From contig CAWHVD010000001.1 of NCBI GenBank assembly GCA_963832835.1, positions 682,001-746,000 on the forward strand: a DNA stretch of 64,000 nt, in the 5' to 3' direction. The stretch is from CAVPKN01 sp963832835 (GTDB lineage: Bacteria > Chlamydiota > Chlamydiia > Chlamydiales > JAAKFR01). Shown one piece after another: positions 50,501 to 59,147 of this stretch (position 1 is the stretch's first letter; every line of letters begins with the position of its first letter). The translations under genes and the position numbers were made by a program. The notes beneath the pieces were generated by a model, which saw nothing but the letters and a program-made list of their open reading frames with translations, was not told the origin of the DNA and did no database searches.

Positions 50501-52051
50501 CCTGGGATCAGCACCTTTGTCTAAAAGGCAAATAGCTGCTGAGAGATGACCTTGCACAACTGCAAGATACAGGGGCGTTTTTTTTGAAAGATCTTGAGCA
50601 TTGATTGAGGCCCCCCCCTGCTCAAGTAAAATCTCAATATTTGCCGCTTGCCCCTTATAAGCTGCAAGGTGGAGAAGCGTTTGTTGAAACTTATTGGTTT
50701 GATTGGGATTAAGCCCATTTTTTAACAAAAATTGCAGGCTTTTTGGGCAAGGCCTTTGGACAATCTCTTCGATCAAGGAGGTGTTTTTTTTGACATCTTC
50801 TAAAAACATTTGAAGCACCTGGCTCTGATCGCACAATGCGGCGCTATAAAGCGGAGTGAAAGAACCGCTATGGACCATCGTAGGATCTTTTCTATGCAGC
50901 CAAAAAACAATCTGGACATGCCCTTCTGCTGCTGCCATATGCATAAGGCTTGTCCCATCCTTTCTACATTTTTTAAAAAGGGCCGGATCTTGGGACAAGA
51001 GCCACATAAGAAGAGGCATCTGATTGCCTAAAACAGCCGCAAAGAGGCAGTTTTCTCCTTGCATATCTTCTTCACAGAGCCTCTTTCTATCCTCTAGAAT
51101 CCAGCTCTGCACTTGTACTATATCTCCTGCTCTACAGGCTGCGTAGCACGCTGCAAAGGTGTAGCTCATGCTGGGGGAGCGAACGGGCTCTGCGCCGATT
51201 TCAATAATAAAACTAGGTAGAGCTTGAGCCTTTTGAAAAACCACAATCTCATGCCAAAGCGCTTTTTGGTTTTCAAAGCAAGGGTAGTATTCCATACGTC
51301 GATTAGTGGCAGCGACAGGAACGAAATGAGCATCATAGTTTTGATAAGCTCCCTTACCCTCGAGAGTCAGCATATCAGTACATTTTTTGGGGTAGGGTTG
51401 ATCGCTCACAACAGGATAGGGCTCTCGCATGGAGACCCAGGAAAGTAACAAACAGCCCTTACTGTACATAGCGGCATATTGAGCGCTCTCGGTAAAATAG
51501 ATGCCACTTCCAAAATAGCCTATATCTGTATTACCAGCCTCTACACCACCTGCAAAGTAGGCATGTTTCCCAAAATAGGTAAAACCAGAAGCGCAGATAG
51601 AGACAGATTTTTCGGGGGAAGTTCCATGCCAGAGGGGAAGAACCTTCGCATGTCGTAGAGTTTCTGGTTCCTGATCGATGGTTACTTTTAAGGGAGAAAA
51701 AGGATCTGTAAGCTCTTTCCACGTTCCTATGGCTCCTCTTCTTTCTTGGGATAAAGGTCCGGCCTGCCAAGAGGAGGAGAATTTTTGGGCCTCCTCTTCG
51801 ATATTAAAAAGATGACCCAAAAAACCCATATGCAAGGATTGGTTATAGACGCAGGTGATTTTAGTAATGCCGTATCCGAGAGGACGATCTTTCATAAACT
51901 GGCTTACAATAAATTTAGATTCCGGATCGGTAGGCAAAACAACCGTAGCTTTAAAGCGGGGGTTAGCAGGTTGCAGTCTTTTAAAAAGCTCTGCGCTCAG
52001 TTGCCAAGGTGTCTGGGATGTGGGAGGGGAGTCTTTTGGGATGGGAAGCAT
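47552..52051 (-). CDS. PARP-ankyrin-nucleotidyltransferase-TPR multidomain protein
   Basis: A 1499-residue protein. Residues about 110-290 are a PARP catalytic domain with all three triad residues: His142 (LWHGTS), Tyr185 (GSGIYF) and Glu268 (LWHEIVVFQKAQ). Residues about 330-650 carry roughly nine ankyrin repeats (TPLHWAAKHGHAASAQVLIK). Around 811-832 a nucleotidyltransferase motif GSMARAEMCPNSDIEF has the GS-x10-D-x-E pattern. Residues 1184-1435 are six near-identical 42-residue kinesin-light-chain TPRs. No signal peptide. It probably modifies host proteins with ADP-ribose after secretion; that is inference. Start codon 23 bases from xerC. Confidence 0.88.
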   Translation of the reverse strand: MLPIPKDSPPTSQTPWQLSAELFKRLQPANPRFKATVVLPTDPESKFIVSQFMKDRPLGYGITKITCVYNQSLHMGFLGHLFNIEEEAQKFSSSWQAGPLSQERRGAIGTWKELTDPFSPLKVTIDQEPETLRHAKVLPLWHGTSPEKSVSICASGFTYFGKHAYFAGGVEAGNTDIGYFGSGIYFTESAQYAAMYSKGCLLLSWVSMREPYPVVSDQPYPKKCTDMLTLEGKGAYQNYDAHFVPVAATNRRMEYYPCFENQKALWHEIVVFQKAQALPSFIIEIGAEPVRSPSMSYTFAACYAACRAGDIVQVQSWILEDRKRLCEEDMQGENCLFAAVLGNQMPLLMWLLSQDPALFKKCRKDGTSLMHMAAAEGHVQIVFWLHRKDPTMVHSGSFTPLYSAALCDQSQVLQMFLEDVKKNTSLIEEIVQRPCPKSLQFLLKNGLNPNQTNKFQQTLLHLAAYKGQAANIEILLEQGGASINAQDLSKKTPLYLAVVQGHLSAAICLLDKGADPRLCAIEGDTILHVAAFYGYAPLLQIILKHPIGRTLIHVADGDGKQPIHKAVWTHDKPDVMQLLLEAGAHAGAKNAYDYTPLHWAAKHGHAASAQVLIKAGASWDSLNKNNDTPLDLAIKWGQNQILCTLLGAHKTLPEEPVSKDAEGYYYRRLVTAKTSDLIEEQIIHLIKLGLLYTDKNDLLSAAKILNGALHLVATHKGGSPLQKLLLKQLAQIEEDFFTQHQVPGYKQTEARILKYRTQLCRIRIQAKEMLDAEVPLEKVQNLLTEGFKGILCAHINEIQNLLGKPPVEWACIGMGSMARAEMCPNSDIEFAFILKKETPEALDYFRRLSQILALQILNLGETKFPIFARVDLAHPSPTPNGFSLDSAGNSPLGVPGIYELIASPKKLAGFQTLKWIDRNIILPNALSAVCFVAGNEKLVATYREAVKKEMKKERHTLAFRLLAGHLQEFRPNLCQEKEEAKAFGIKKELYRPFQEILGCLSLFFELKERGTLARLGELVKLGVFSAQGAAHLKTAILKVLEFRVRAHLFYKDEIEYLFHLEEGQTRDASQLYLEGESLKALEDIYKTLIPFHRCAEEFYQTRNKKAFRSLFYDDSPSVQGQAFQKTLQYAKAQVACQQAVSLNPNDIDAQLFLGDIEEKMGKSKEALPRNLKALALAQQKYGENHPDVATCYSNIGNVYNSLGEYEKALEFYQKALKIQLQVLGENHPSVATSYNNIGFVYDSLGEFTQALEFYQKALKIQLQVLGENHPDVATSYNNIGSVYDSLGEYEKALEFYQKALKIRLQVLGGNHPSVATSYNNIGMVYNNLGEFTQALEFYQKALKIQLQALGENHPDVATSYNNIGSVYAKLGEYEKALKFLQKALKIQLQVLGENHPSVATSYNNIGSVYDSLGEYEKALEFHQKGLKVFLQVYGENHPNIQVALKNLIACAEKASPPQVKALRETSILCKKILGKQDPLVQRLIQLVGKEDHGLSYGKP
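47747..48502 (-). repeat. Six tandem 126-bp TPR-coding repeats
   Basis: Each 126-base unit encodes NHP[D/S]VATSYNNIG followed by a variable middle and ALEFYQKALKIQLQ. Units 1, 3 and 5 have NHPDV and GEYEKA, units 2 and 4 have NHPSV and GEFTQA, so a 252-base pair of units has itself been duplicated. The nucleotide sequence is nearly identical between alternate units, which suggests recent or ongoing expansion. Confidence 0.9.
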
Positions 52052-52073
52052 GTGTTTATCTCATTGTTAAAAG

Positions 52074-53048
52074 CTAAGCTCTGGGGTGGGTTTTGTTGTA
52101 AATCTCTTTTTTTAGTTTTGGAGAGACGTGAGTATAGATGGTTGTGGTGGCCAAAGAAGTGTGACCCAAGAGCACTTGAATGGTTTTTAGATCCATCCCA
52201 TTTTCGAGCCAGTGGGTGGCGATTGTATGCCGGATGGTATGTGGAGTGATGTGACCAGCAAGCCCGCTTGCTTTAAGGTATAGATCGAATTTGCGATCAA
52301 CCGAGCGAGTCGTGAGACGCGTACCCAGCCGGTTAAGAAAAACAGCTGCAGGATCGACCTCAGCTCTATGCCCGTCGGCGTCTTGGTAGCGCTTGGCATG
52401 AGCCAGGTAGGCCGTGATCCAATCGGCCGCATTTTTTGTGATGGGTATGACGCGTTCTTTTTTCCCTTTCCCGCGTAGCTTAATGATCAGGGATTTTAGA
52501 TCGCAATCTGCCCGGTTAAGCCCCACAAGCTCACTCACACGTAGGCCAGAGCTATAAAATAGTTCCATAATGCAACGATCGCGGAAGCCCAGATAATCAC
52601 TGGTGTCGGGCTGGTCAAATAGGCGCTGCACCTGTTGATAGTCCAAAGAGACCGGAATCCTTTTATCTAACCTAGGGCTTTCGAGCTCTTCTGTGGGATT
52701 TTTGGGAAGCAGGTTGTTTTTTACGCAAAAGCTGAAAAAAGTACGCAGCGAAGAAAGGCGCCGCACAACGGTGCGTTTCTGCACTTTGCCTTCTGCTAAG
52801 GAAGCTAGGAAGTGACGCAGGGTTTTTCGGTCGATCAGAGCGAGGGCAAGAGTGTCTAGATGTGTTTCTGTCCTTTTATCGTAGCTTTGCTGGTAACTAA
52901 TTTTCTCACCTCTCTTTTCTGGAGGCACTTCTTGCTCAAGAAATTGTTTAAGTGAGTTCAGGTCGATCGTATAATTACGCACAGTATGCTCAGAAACATT
53001 TTTTACAACTCGCAAATACTCCAAAAACTGATATGCTGCCTTAATCAT
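52074..53048 (-). CDS. xerC: Tyrosine recombinase XerC
   Basis: Resolves chromosome dimers at dif. The N-terminal SAM-like domain (about 1-110) starts EYLRVVKNVSEHTVRNYTID. The catalytic domain has Arg in SSGLRVSELVG, HTIRH, GHTSLATTTIYTHVSP with the nucleophilic Tyr, and Lys in LRGKGKKERVIP. Length 324. It is the CT347 position relative to rnz and the ABC-F gene. XerD is not in the window, so the C/D label follows gene order. Confidence 0.9.
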   Translation of the reverse strand: MIKAAYQFLEYLRVVKNVSEHTVRNYTIDLNSLKQFLEQEVPPEKRGEKISYQQSYDKRTETHLDTLALALIDRKTLRHFLASLAEGKVQKRTVVRRLSSLRTFFSFCVKNNLLPKNPTEELESPRLDKRIPVSLDYQQVQRLFDQPDTSDYLGFRDRCIMELFYSSGLRVSELVGLNRADCDLKSLIIKLRGKGKKERVIPITKNAADWITAYLAHAKRYQDADGHRAEVDPAAVFLNRLGTRLTTRSVDRKFDLYLKASGLAGHITPHTIRHTIATHWLENGMDLKTIQVLLGHTSLATTTIYTHVSPKLKKEIYNKTHPRA

Positions 53049-53086
53049 ACTCCCAAAGTATGATCTGAGGGATCAATTGTCAAACC

Positions 53087-53995
53087 CTATTGATGAGAGA
53101 TAGGGAATGTTTTGAGGTCCTCGGCAGCGAAGGTGTTGGGGAAGATGGTGCGGGCTTCTGTTTCAAAATCGCGGACATTGAGATATCGAGCAGAAAAATG
53201 GGTAAGAATCAATTGCTCTACACCTGCTTCTCGGGCAATATGGGCGGCTTGTTTAGCGGTAAGGTGATAGTGTTTTTCAGCCAAATCCCGGTGCTCCTCC
53301 AGATAGGTACTTTCGCAAAGTAAGAGTTTGGCTCCTTGGGCAATTTGAACGGCGCCTTTGCATAGGCGCGTATCGCTGACAATCACGATGGTATCTCCTT
53401 TGCGGATCCGACTCACATCGTCTAAGAGAACCTTCCGACCTTCAATCTCGAGCTCTCCTGTTTGTTCAAGAGTCCGTACGAGGGGACCTACGACGTGTGC
53501 CTCTTTGAGTTTATGAGCATCGAACTTTCTTCTATCGGGCTCAGTCAATCTCCAAGCGATATTATCGACTCCATGTTCCAAGAAGGCTGCTTCTATGCGG
53601 AATTTTCCATCATCTTCCACTAGTCCAGCTTTGGAAACGGGGTGCTCGATCACTTGGATGGTTTCGTGATAAATCGTCCCATAGCGGAGTCTGTCAAAAT
53701 ATTTTTTTCCACTGGCAGGGTAATAGCAGTGTATCGGATGGGTCACTTTATCGAGATTCAGTCGCATGAGCATGGAACCGAGCCCTAAACAATGATCGCC
53801 ATGGAAATGGCTCACAAAAATCCGGGTGACGCATGTGGGAGCGACATTGGCAAAAATAAACTGCCGTTGCGTTCCTTCGCCTGGGTCAAAGAGAAGCCCC
53901 TCATCATTCCAACGGAGTAAATAAGCCCCATGATTCCGTTTACGGGTGGGCTGCTGGCTCGACGAGCCCAAAATAATCAAATCTTTTACGGACAT
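53087..53995 (-). CDS. rnz: Ribonuclease Z
   Basis: Endonuclease removing tRNA 3' trailers. Zinc motif HFHGDH in VSHFHGDHCLGLG, plus VSDTRLCKGA and LILTHFSARYL at the C-terminal side. Starting at 53995 (MSVKDLIILGSSSQQPTRKR) gives 302 residues, usual for the short form; upstream codons are not family-like. Follows xerC as in Chlamydia. Confidence 0.94.
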   Translation of the reverse strand: MSVKDLIILGSSSQQPTRKRNHGAYLLRWNDEGLLFDPGEGTQRQFIFANVAPTCVTRIFVSHFHGDHCLGLGSMLMRLNLDKVTHPIHCYYPASGKKYFDRLRYGTIYHETIQVIEHPVSKAGLVEDDGKFRIEAAFLEHGVDNIAWRLTEPDRRKFDAHKLKEAHVVGPLVRTLEQTGELEIEGRKVLLDDVSRIRKGDTIVIVSDTRLCKGAVQIAQGAKLLLCESTYLEEHRDLAEKHYHLTAKQAAHIAREAGVEQLILTHFSARYLNVRDFETEARTIFPNTFAAEDLKTFPISHQ

Positions 53996-54093
53996 AAGCC
54001 AAAGAGAATACCTTTTCCCCTGGGCTGAAGTCAAGGAACTCTCTTTGAGAAGAGTTGCGAAATTTTTACCGCGGAGAGCGTAGAGAAGGTATA

Positions 54094-54256
54094 GTACCAT
54101 TTCCAGAAAATAAAGTCATGAAGTGGTACTGGGTAATATGACAGATTTGGGTGATCGTTTCGAAGCCTATGTTTTTGCACCTAAGCGAGAAAGGATCGTT
54201 CAAAAATGGCGTGTTATACAGTGCCAATTTATGACTTTATTTTTTGGAAATGGTAT
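54094..54256 (-). mobile_element. 163-bp MITE-like element, copy 4
   Basis: Full-length copy in the orientation of copy 2, lying upstream of rnz. Termini are TACCATTTCCAGAAAATAA (first base changed) and TTTGGAAATGGTAT. Its end forms part of the stop codon of the next gene. Confidence 0.9.
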
Positions 54257-54648
54257 TAAGCAGTTTTTTTGGCTTTAGGATCTTTGGGTTTGGAATCTGG
54301 CCGTTGGTGGGTGCGGAAATAATCGTCCGGGTCGATGTTGTTTTTGCGGGCAAAGGAGCGCAAACAGCAATCGAGGGCGATGGTTGTTAAAATGAGGGGG
54401 ACACATGCACCAAAGGCGTAAAAGGGACACTCTATTGGCACATAGTTGGCTTGTGCAAGACCGATCATGATGCCACCTGCCACCACTGCCACCAATGCAG
54501 CTATCATGAAGGCACTAGAGGTTTTACGTAGGTACTCTAATTTTTCGATCACTGCTTTTTTGGCAGTTGTAATCCGACATGTGGGTGGATTCAAAAGATA
54601 CTGTGATGAGGATGATGTAGCAGAAGCAGAAACAGATGGAGATGACAT
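54256..54648 (-). CDS. Small two-helix membrane protein, possible Inc-like
   Basis: A 130-residue protein with a Ser-rich N-terminus (MSSPSVSASATSSSSQ) and two hydrophobic helices at about 46-68 and 77-95 with a short link. The C-terminal tail is charged and lysine-rich. Topology fits an inclusion-membrane protein candidate. The stop codon TAA is supplied at the junction with the MITE, so the MITE may have trimmed the gene. Function unknown. Confidence 0.55.
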   Translation of the reverse strand: MSSPSVSASATSSSSQYLLNPPTCRITTAKKAVIEKLEYLRKTSSAFMIAALVAVVAGGIMIGLAQANYVPIECPFYAFGACVPLILTTIALDCCLRSFARKNNIDPDDYFRTHQRPDSKPKDPKAKKTA

Positions 54649-54659
54649 AGTGCTTTAAC

Positions 54660-55859
54660 TCAGTAACGGACATTGTGTTGAATGGCAAAAAAACGGAGTC
54701 GGCCTAAGAGATAGCCGACAATTCCACCGACGAGGTGGGCTGTATTGGCAATGCTGATGGGTGACGTAAAATTCCCCCAAATCTGCATGAAAAAAAAGGC
54801 GAGCTGCAAAGCGAACATCCCCAGAACAAAGATGGTGAGGAAGATCAAGGTGAAGCGCTGCAGCAGGTAGCCCTCCCAGGGAGCCACTTGTTGACGGGCC
54901 CAGATAAATGCCGCCATCCCTACAACAACTCCAGAAAGGCCCATGAAAAAAGGGCCACTCATCAGGTACTGAGCCGTATTGGCTATAATAGCCGTGGCCA
55001 GAATCAAGAGAAGATATCTGAACCAACCAATACGAAATTCGATCTGATTGCCGAGCAATACAAACCAAAGTGCATTGAAAAAAATATGGAGCAAATCAAA
55101 ATGTAAAAGTGCTGGAGTGAACACGCGCCACACTTGGCCCTGGCCAATTTTTTCAAATAGCGGTCCCTGGTAGCCTACGGGGGCACTAGAGTTTTTGTAG
55201 TGGGATACGACACGTTCATAAATACCCATCCACACGGGGGTTTGACGCATTTCTTGTAGGATTTTCCGAGCTTCACTGGAAGGTGGTTTTTGCTGCTCGA
55301 TATCTGAACGCGTATAGATTTTGAACAGCCGATCACGCATTTCAAAGTAGGCCGGATAGTCATATATCAGAGCTTTCTCAATGGGTGCTAACATGACCGC
55401 CGGGATCACTCCAGGAATTTGGGGAGGGATTAAGCTTTCTCCACGTTGCAATTGAGCCCATAAAAACAATGCGACGATGGTGAAGAGGATAAAAAGAGAA
55501 ATAGGACCATAGGGAGCCGGGGAGAGAAGAGCCTTGCGCTTTACAGTCGGAATTTCATCGGGGTCATCAGCAGATATTTCCTTGGCTTCAGAGGGAAAGC
55601 TTTCCTCTTGGGGGCGTAGATTCGTCTCATAATGGGCTCGGTATTTAGGATCATGAGGATTTGTCTGATATTCTCGATAGAGAGCTTGGGCACGTTCTAT
55701 CTCGTCCTCATCATAGACCCAGATGCGGAACTGAGGGTTGTCCTTATTAGTACCATCAACTTCTTCACACTCATTTTGGATGCCCTGACCTGTTAAATAA
55801 TAAGAGAGGGCGAGCGGAGTTTCTCGATTGAGGTCTGTGATGGTGCAGATCAGTCTCAT
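54660..55859 (-). CDS. Rhomboid-family intramembrane serine protease (GlpG-like)
   Basis: Cleaves transmembrane substrates within the bilayer. A cytoplasmic N-terminal domain resembling that of GlpG (LALSYYLTGQGIQNECEEVD, then the FRIWVYDEDEIERAQ strand) precedes the six-helix core. Catalytic Ser lies in MGLSGVVVGM and the His in AHLVGGIVGYLLGR; ALLHFDLLHIFFNALWFVLLG is the family HxxxN region. Length 399, longer than E. coli GlpG, with an inserted linker about 80-170. Its start overlaps the heptose gene stop in the chlamydial lon-proximal operon. Confidence 0.9.
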   Translation of the reverse strand: MRLICTITDLNRETPLALSYYLTGQGIQNECEEVDGTNKDNPQFRIWVYDEDEIERAQALYREYQTNPHDPKYRAHYETNLRPQEESFPSEAKEISADDPDEIPTVKRKALLSPAPYGPISLFILFTIVALFLWAQLQRGESLIPPQIPGVIPAVMLAPIEKALIYDYPAYFEMRDRLFKIYTRSDIEQQKPPSSEARKILQEMRQTPVWMGIYERVVSHYKNSSAPVGYQGPLFEKIGQGQVWRVFTPALLHFDLLHIFFNALWFVLLGNQIEFRIGWFRYLLLILATAIIANTAQYLMSGPFFMGLSGVVVGMAAFIWARQQVAPWEGYLLQRFTLIFLTIFVLGMFALQLAFFFMQIWGNFTSPISIANTAHLVGGIVGYLLGRLRFFAIQHNVRY

Positions 55860-56365
55860 GCTGGGGATAATCCTTGAATATTCTCGATCAGTTGTGAGGT
55901 TGCAAGCCCAGGGATTCTATCAACCAAATGAAGAGCTCCTCCATACTGTTTAACAACTGGAGCTTCGATGCAATTCTTGCCGTATTCGATCCCATTCACA
56001 TGTATATCGGGCTTGATGGTGGTTAAAATGTGGCAGGGATCCTTTTCATCGAACCACGTGAGATAATCGACAAAGCCGATTGCACAGAGCATTTCCAAAC
56101 GGTAGCGAAGAGGAATAATCGGCCGTTGGTGGCTTTTATAGGCCTTGATAGACGCATCGGTATTGACTGCCACAATGAGAACATCAGCTACCTTTGATGC
56201 CTCATAGATCATGTACATGTGCCCTGCGTGGAGCAAATCGAACGAACCATTCAAGGTCGCAATGGTTTTACCCATGGAACGCAGCTCACTGACTTTTTTG
56301 GCAAGAGATTCGGGAGCCACCAGTTTACTTTGGCTATAGGCTTGCCAACTCTCGTGCAGGTTCAT
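55856..56365 (-). CDS. ADP-heptose adenylyltransferase (HldE C-terminal type)
   Basis: Transfers AMP to heptose 1-phosphate for LPS heptose. The 169-residue stand-alone nucleotidyltransferase has TLNGSFDLLHAGHMYMIYEA with the HxGH motif and HVNGIEYGKNCIEAPVVKQYG. It corresponds to the RfaE2 half of E. coli HldE. gmhA at 21430 supplies the first step; the kinase half is not in the window. Overlaps lon and the rhomboid gene by four bases at each end. Confidence 0.88.
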   Translation of the reverse strand: MNLHESWQAYSQSKLVAPESLAKKVSELRSMGKTIATLNGSFDLLHAGHMYMIYEASKVADVLIVAVNTDASIKAYKSHQRPIIPLRYRLEMLCAIGFVDYLTWFDEKDPCHILTTIKPDIHVNGIEYGKNCIEAPVVKQYGGALHLVDRIPGLATSQLIENIQGLSPA

Positions 56366-58821
56366 TGGGCCATCTCCGGAAAAGCAATAGGGAAGATATC
56401 GTCGTAGTGCTCGACAAAATAGACCTTTAAATCTTTCCTCAGATAATCGGGCAGCTCGTCATAATCGCGCTGGTTGTCTTTAGGAAATATCAAACTGGTC
56501 AAACCAGACCTCCGTGCTGCGATCAGCTTTTCTCGGACTCCCCCCACGCCCAATACGCGGCCGGTGAGTGTGATTTCACCGGTCATGCCGAGATTATCCA
56601 ACACAGGACTATCTAGTAGCAACGAGAGCAAGGCCGTAACCATCGTGACGCCTGCCGAAGGGCCATCTTTAGGGGTAGCCCCCTCAGGAATATGGATGTG
56701 CACCTGAGATTTTTCAAAGAAGGTATAGCCTGGTGCATATTTATAAATCGCGCTATGCAAATAGCTCCATGCAATCTGAGAGGATTCCTTCATGACATCG
56801 CCAGCTTGACCGGTTAAATGCATGTCGGTCCTGTCTGCAGCTACTTTGATCGCTTCGATGTACAGGGTGGCCCCCCCATGCGAGGTCCACGCCAACCCTG
56901 TTGAGACGCCTACTGGGTTTCGCACATAGAAGCGGTCACTCAAATAGATTGGTTTCCCCAGGTATTCTGCCAGGTTTTCTGTGGTAATCAGGTGTTTCAA
57001 TTCTTTTTTGCGCCGTCCCTTTTCCCTTTCTCTCACGATCTCAAGGGCAACTTTGCGTAGGATTTTTTTGATTTGGTTTTCGAGGTTGCGCACACCCGCT
57101 TCACGTGCGTAGCCATTGATAATGGTGCGCAAAGCATCCAAAGAAAAAGAGATATCGCTCGCTTCGAGGCCCATCTGCTTGCGGGCACGGGGTACGAGGT
57201 ATTTTTTGGCGATCTGGATTTTTTCTTCCATGATGTAACCCGATAGGCGTAAGACCTCCATTCTATCCAGAAGGGGTTCTGCAATGGTGTCTGTCATGTT
57301 GGCAGTTACAATAAAGAGGACATTGGAAAGATCTAGCCGTACATCCAGGTAATGATCGAGAAAATCGCGGTTTTGTTCAGGATCGAGTACCTCGAGAAGT
57401 GCAGAGGCTGGATCACCATGGAAACTCATGCCCATCTTGTCGACCTCGTCGATCATGATCACCGGATTCATGGTTTGGTTTTGTTTCAAAGCCTGGACAA
57501 GTTTGCCCGGCATCGCTCCGATGTAGGTGCGTCTATGTCCTTTGATTTCAGCTTCATCACGCATACCACCTACTGAAAAGCGGAAAAATTTTCGGTTCAA
57601 AGCTCTGGCTATGCTTTTGCCGATGCTCGTTTTCCCTACCCCAGGCGGGCCTACGAGGCAAATGATGCTTCCTTTGAGGCCTCCTGTTAATTTTCCTACA
57701 CCGATTAATTCCAGGATTCTTTGTTTGATCTCTTCGAGGCCATAATGATCTTTGTGTAAGATGGCTTCGGCTTTCATCAAGTCATGACGCTCTTTGCTGA
57801 ATATTCCCCAAGGTATAGTAGTGAGCCAATCGACATAATTGCGACAGACACTGTATTCGGCAGAGGATGAGTCGAGTGTCTGGAGTTTTTCCATCTCTTC
57901 TTGGATCGTCTCCATCACAGGAGGAGGCACCTCTCTTTTTTTCAATCGAGCCTCGAACTTTTCGGTGTCGATCGACTTCTCCTCTTTCTCTAGTCCCAAC
58001 TCTTTTTTGATTGTCTTGAGCTGCTCGCGCAGGAAATATTCCTTCTGGCTTTTGGTGATGGTCGCTTCGATCTTTTGATTGATGCTACTTTGCAGTCGGC
58101 TGAGGTCGAGCTCTTTTTTCAAAAGGGCAAGCGCTTTAGTGATGCGCACTTCCATATCAAAAGCTTCTAATACTTCTTGCAATTCTTCGCGTGTGGCAGT
58201 TGTCAGGGCGACAGCAAAATCAGCAAGCTTTCCAGGTTCTGTAAAATCGGAGTGCCCCAAGAAGATTTGCAACTCTTCTTTGAACAACGGATTGAGTTTT
58301 AAGAGCTCTTTGATGACTGAGATGATGTTAATGGAATAAGCTTTTAATTCATCAGAGATTCCAGGTGCTTCGGGGCGGTAGCGCACACGGGCACGTAGAA
58401 ATTTATCTTTTTCACGCTCTTTGAGGGGCTCAATAATTTCGACCCGTTCTTCCATATTCAAGATGACTTGTGCACCGCCACCCTCTACGGGGATGATACG
58501 CAAGATCCGCGCAAGCACACCGACCTTAAAGAGGTTGGAGAAACCCACTTTGTAAATGTTTGCATTTTCTTTTTTGGTAAGCACGAGAGCTACATACTTC
58601 TCATCTTGTTTAGCTACCAACTTCAACACTTCATAAAAGGGACCCGGTTCAATTAAGATGGGCGCTGCCATTCCCGGAAAGAAAGGCCTTCGATTGAGTG
58701 GCAATACAAAAAGCTCATCTGGAAACCGGACCGACGGTTGTTGATTGGACTCGAACGCCTCTTCAAGGGCATCTTCTAATTCAGCTTCAAAAGCCTCGTC
58801 TTCTTGATTGTGCTTTTTCAA
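56362..58821 (-). CDS. lon: ATP-dependent protease Lon
   Basis: Homo-hexameric AAA+ protease degrading damaged and regulatory proteins. Domain order: LON substrate domain (about 35-240), helical linker, AAA+ with Walker A GPPGVGKT (391-398) and Walker B PVIMIDEVDKMG, and the protease with Ser722 in PKDGPSAG and Lys765 in VREKLIAAR, 43 residues apart as in E. coli. The acidic N-terminal 30 residues are extra. Length 819. Confidence 0.97.
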   Translation of the reverse strand: MKKHNQEDEAFEAELEDALEEAFESNQQPSVRFPDELFVLPLNRRPFFPGMAAPILIEPGPFYEVLKLVAKQDEKYVALVLTKKENANIYKVGFSNLFKVGVLARILRIIPVEGGGAQVILNMEERVEIIEPLKEREKDKFLRARVRYRPEAPGISDELKAYSINIISVIKELLKLNPLFKEELQIFLGHSDFTEPGKLADFAVALTTATREELQEVLEAFDMEVRITKALALLKKELDLSRLQSSINQKIEATITKSQKEYFLREQLKTIKKELGLEKEEKSIDTEKFEARLKKREVPPPVMETIQEEMEKLQTLDSSSAEYSVCRNYVDWLTTIPWGIFSKERHDLMKAEAILHKDHYGLEEIKQRILELIGVGKLTGGLKGSIICLVGPPGVGKTSIGKSIARALNRKFFRFSVGGMRDEAEIKGHRRTYIGAMPGKLVQALKQNQTMNPVIMIDEVDKMGMSFHGDPASALLEVLDPEQNRDFLDHYLDVRLDLSNVLFIVTANMTDTIAEPLLDRMEVLRLSGYIMEEKIQIAKKYLVPRARKQMGLEASDISFSLDALRTIINGYAREAGVRNLENQIKKILRKVALEIVREREKGRRKKELKHLITTENLAEYLGKPIYLSDRFYVRNPVGVSTGLAWTSHGGATLYIEAIKVAADRTDMHLTGQAGDVMKESSQIAWSYLHSAIYKYAPGYTFFEKSQVHIHIPEGATPKDGPSAGVTMVTALLSLLLDSPVLDNLGMTGEITLTGRVLGVGGVREKLIAARRSGLTSLIFPKDNQRDYDELPDYLRKDLKVYFVEHYDDIFPIAFPEMAQ

Positions 58822-58892
58822 ATTCCGACCTATTTACAAAAATGCTTAGAGTGTAACAATGCCCCTCAAAAGATGCAAGAGAGGTAAAAAAT

Positions 58893-59079
58893 GTAACTAT
58901 TCAGGTAATCCATTTTTTCGGTTAAAAGCCTCTTTCTGGGGACTATCCACTCTTCCCCGGTAGACCGTGTCAACTCTCGGACAACCCATCAAAAAAGCTC
59001 TACTGGAGCTTCTTTGAGGTACCTTGTCCTTGGCAAGCTGGGCTTGCCCTGAGGATTCTGCCGGCTCGTGAATAGTCAC
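58893..59079. repeat. Dispersed element with GTAACTATTCA ends, copy B
   Basis: Shares both ends and internal blocks with 34439-34553 but is 187 bases long, with about 70 extra bases in the middle (around TTCCCCGGTAGACCGTGTC). It occupies most of the gap between lon and tsaB (58822-59147); the rest is AT-rich and must hold both promoters. Confidence 0.65.
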
Positions 59080-59147
59080 GAAAAAATCCTGTTTATTTCA
59101 ATCTTTTGATTAGCTTATCATTTTATAATCTTCCTAAAAGAATAGAA

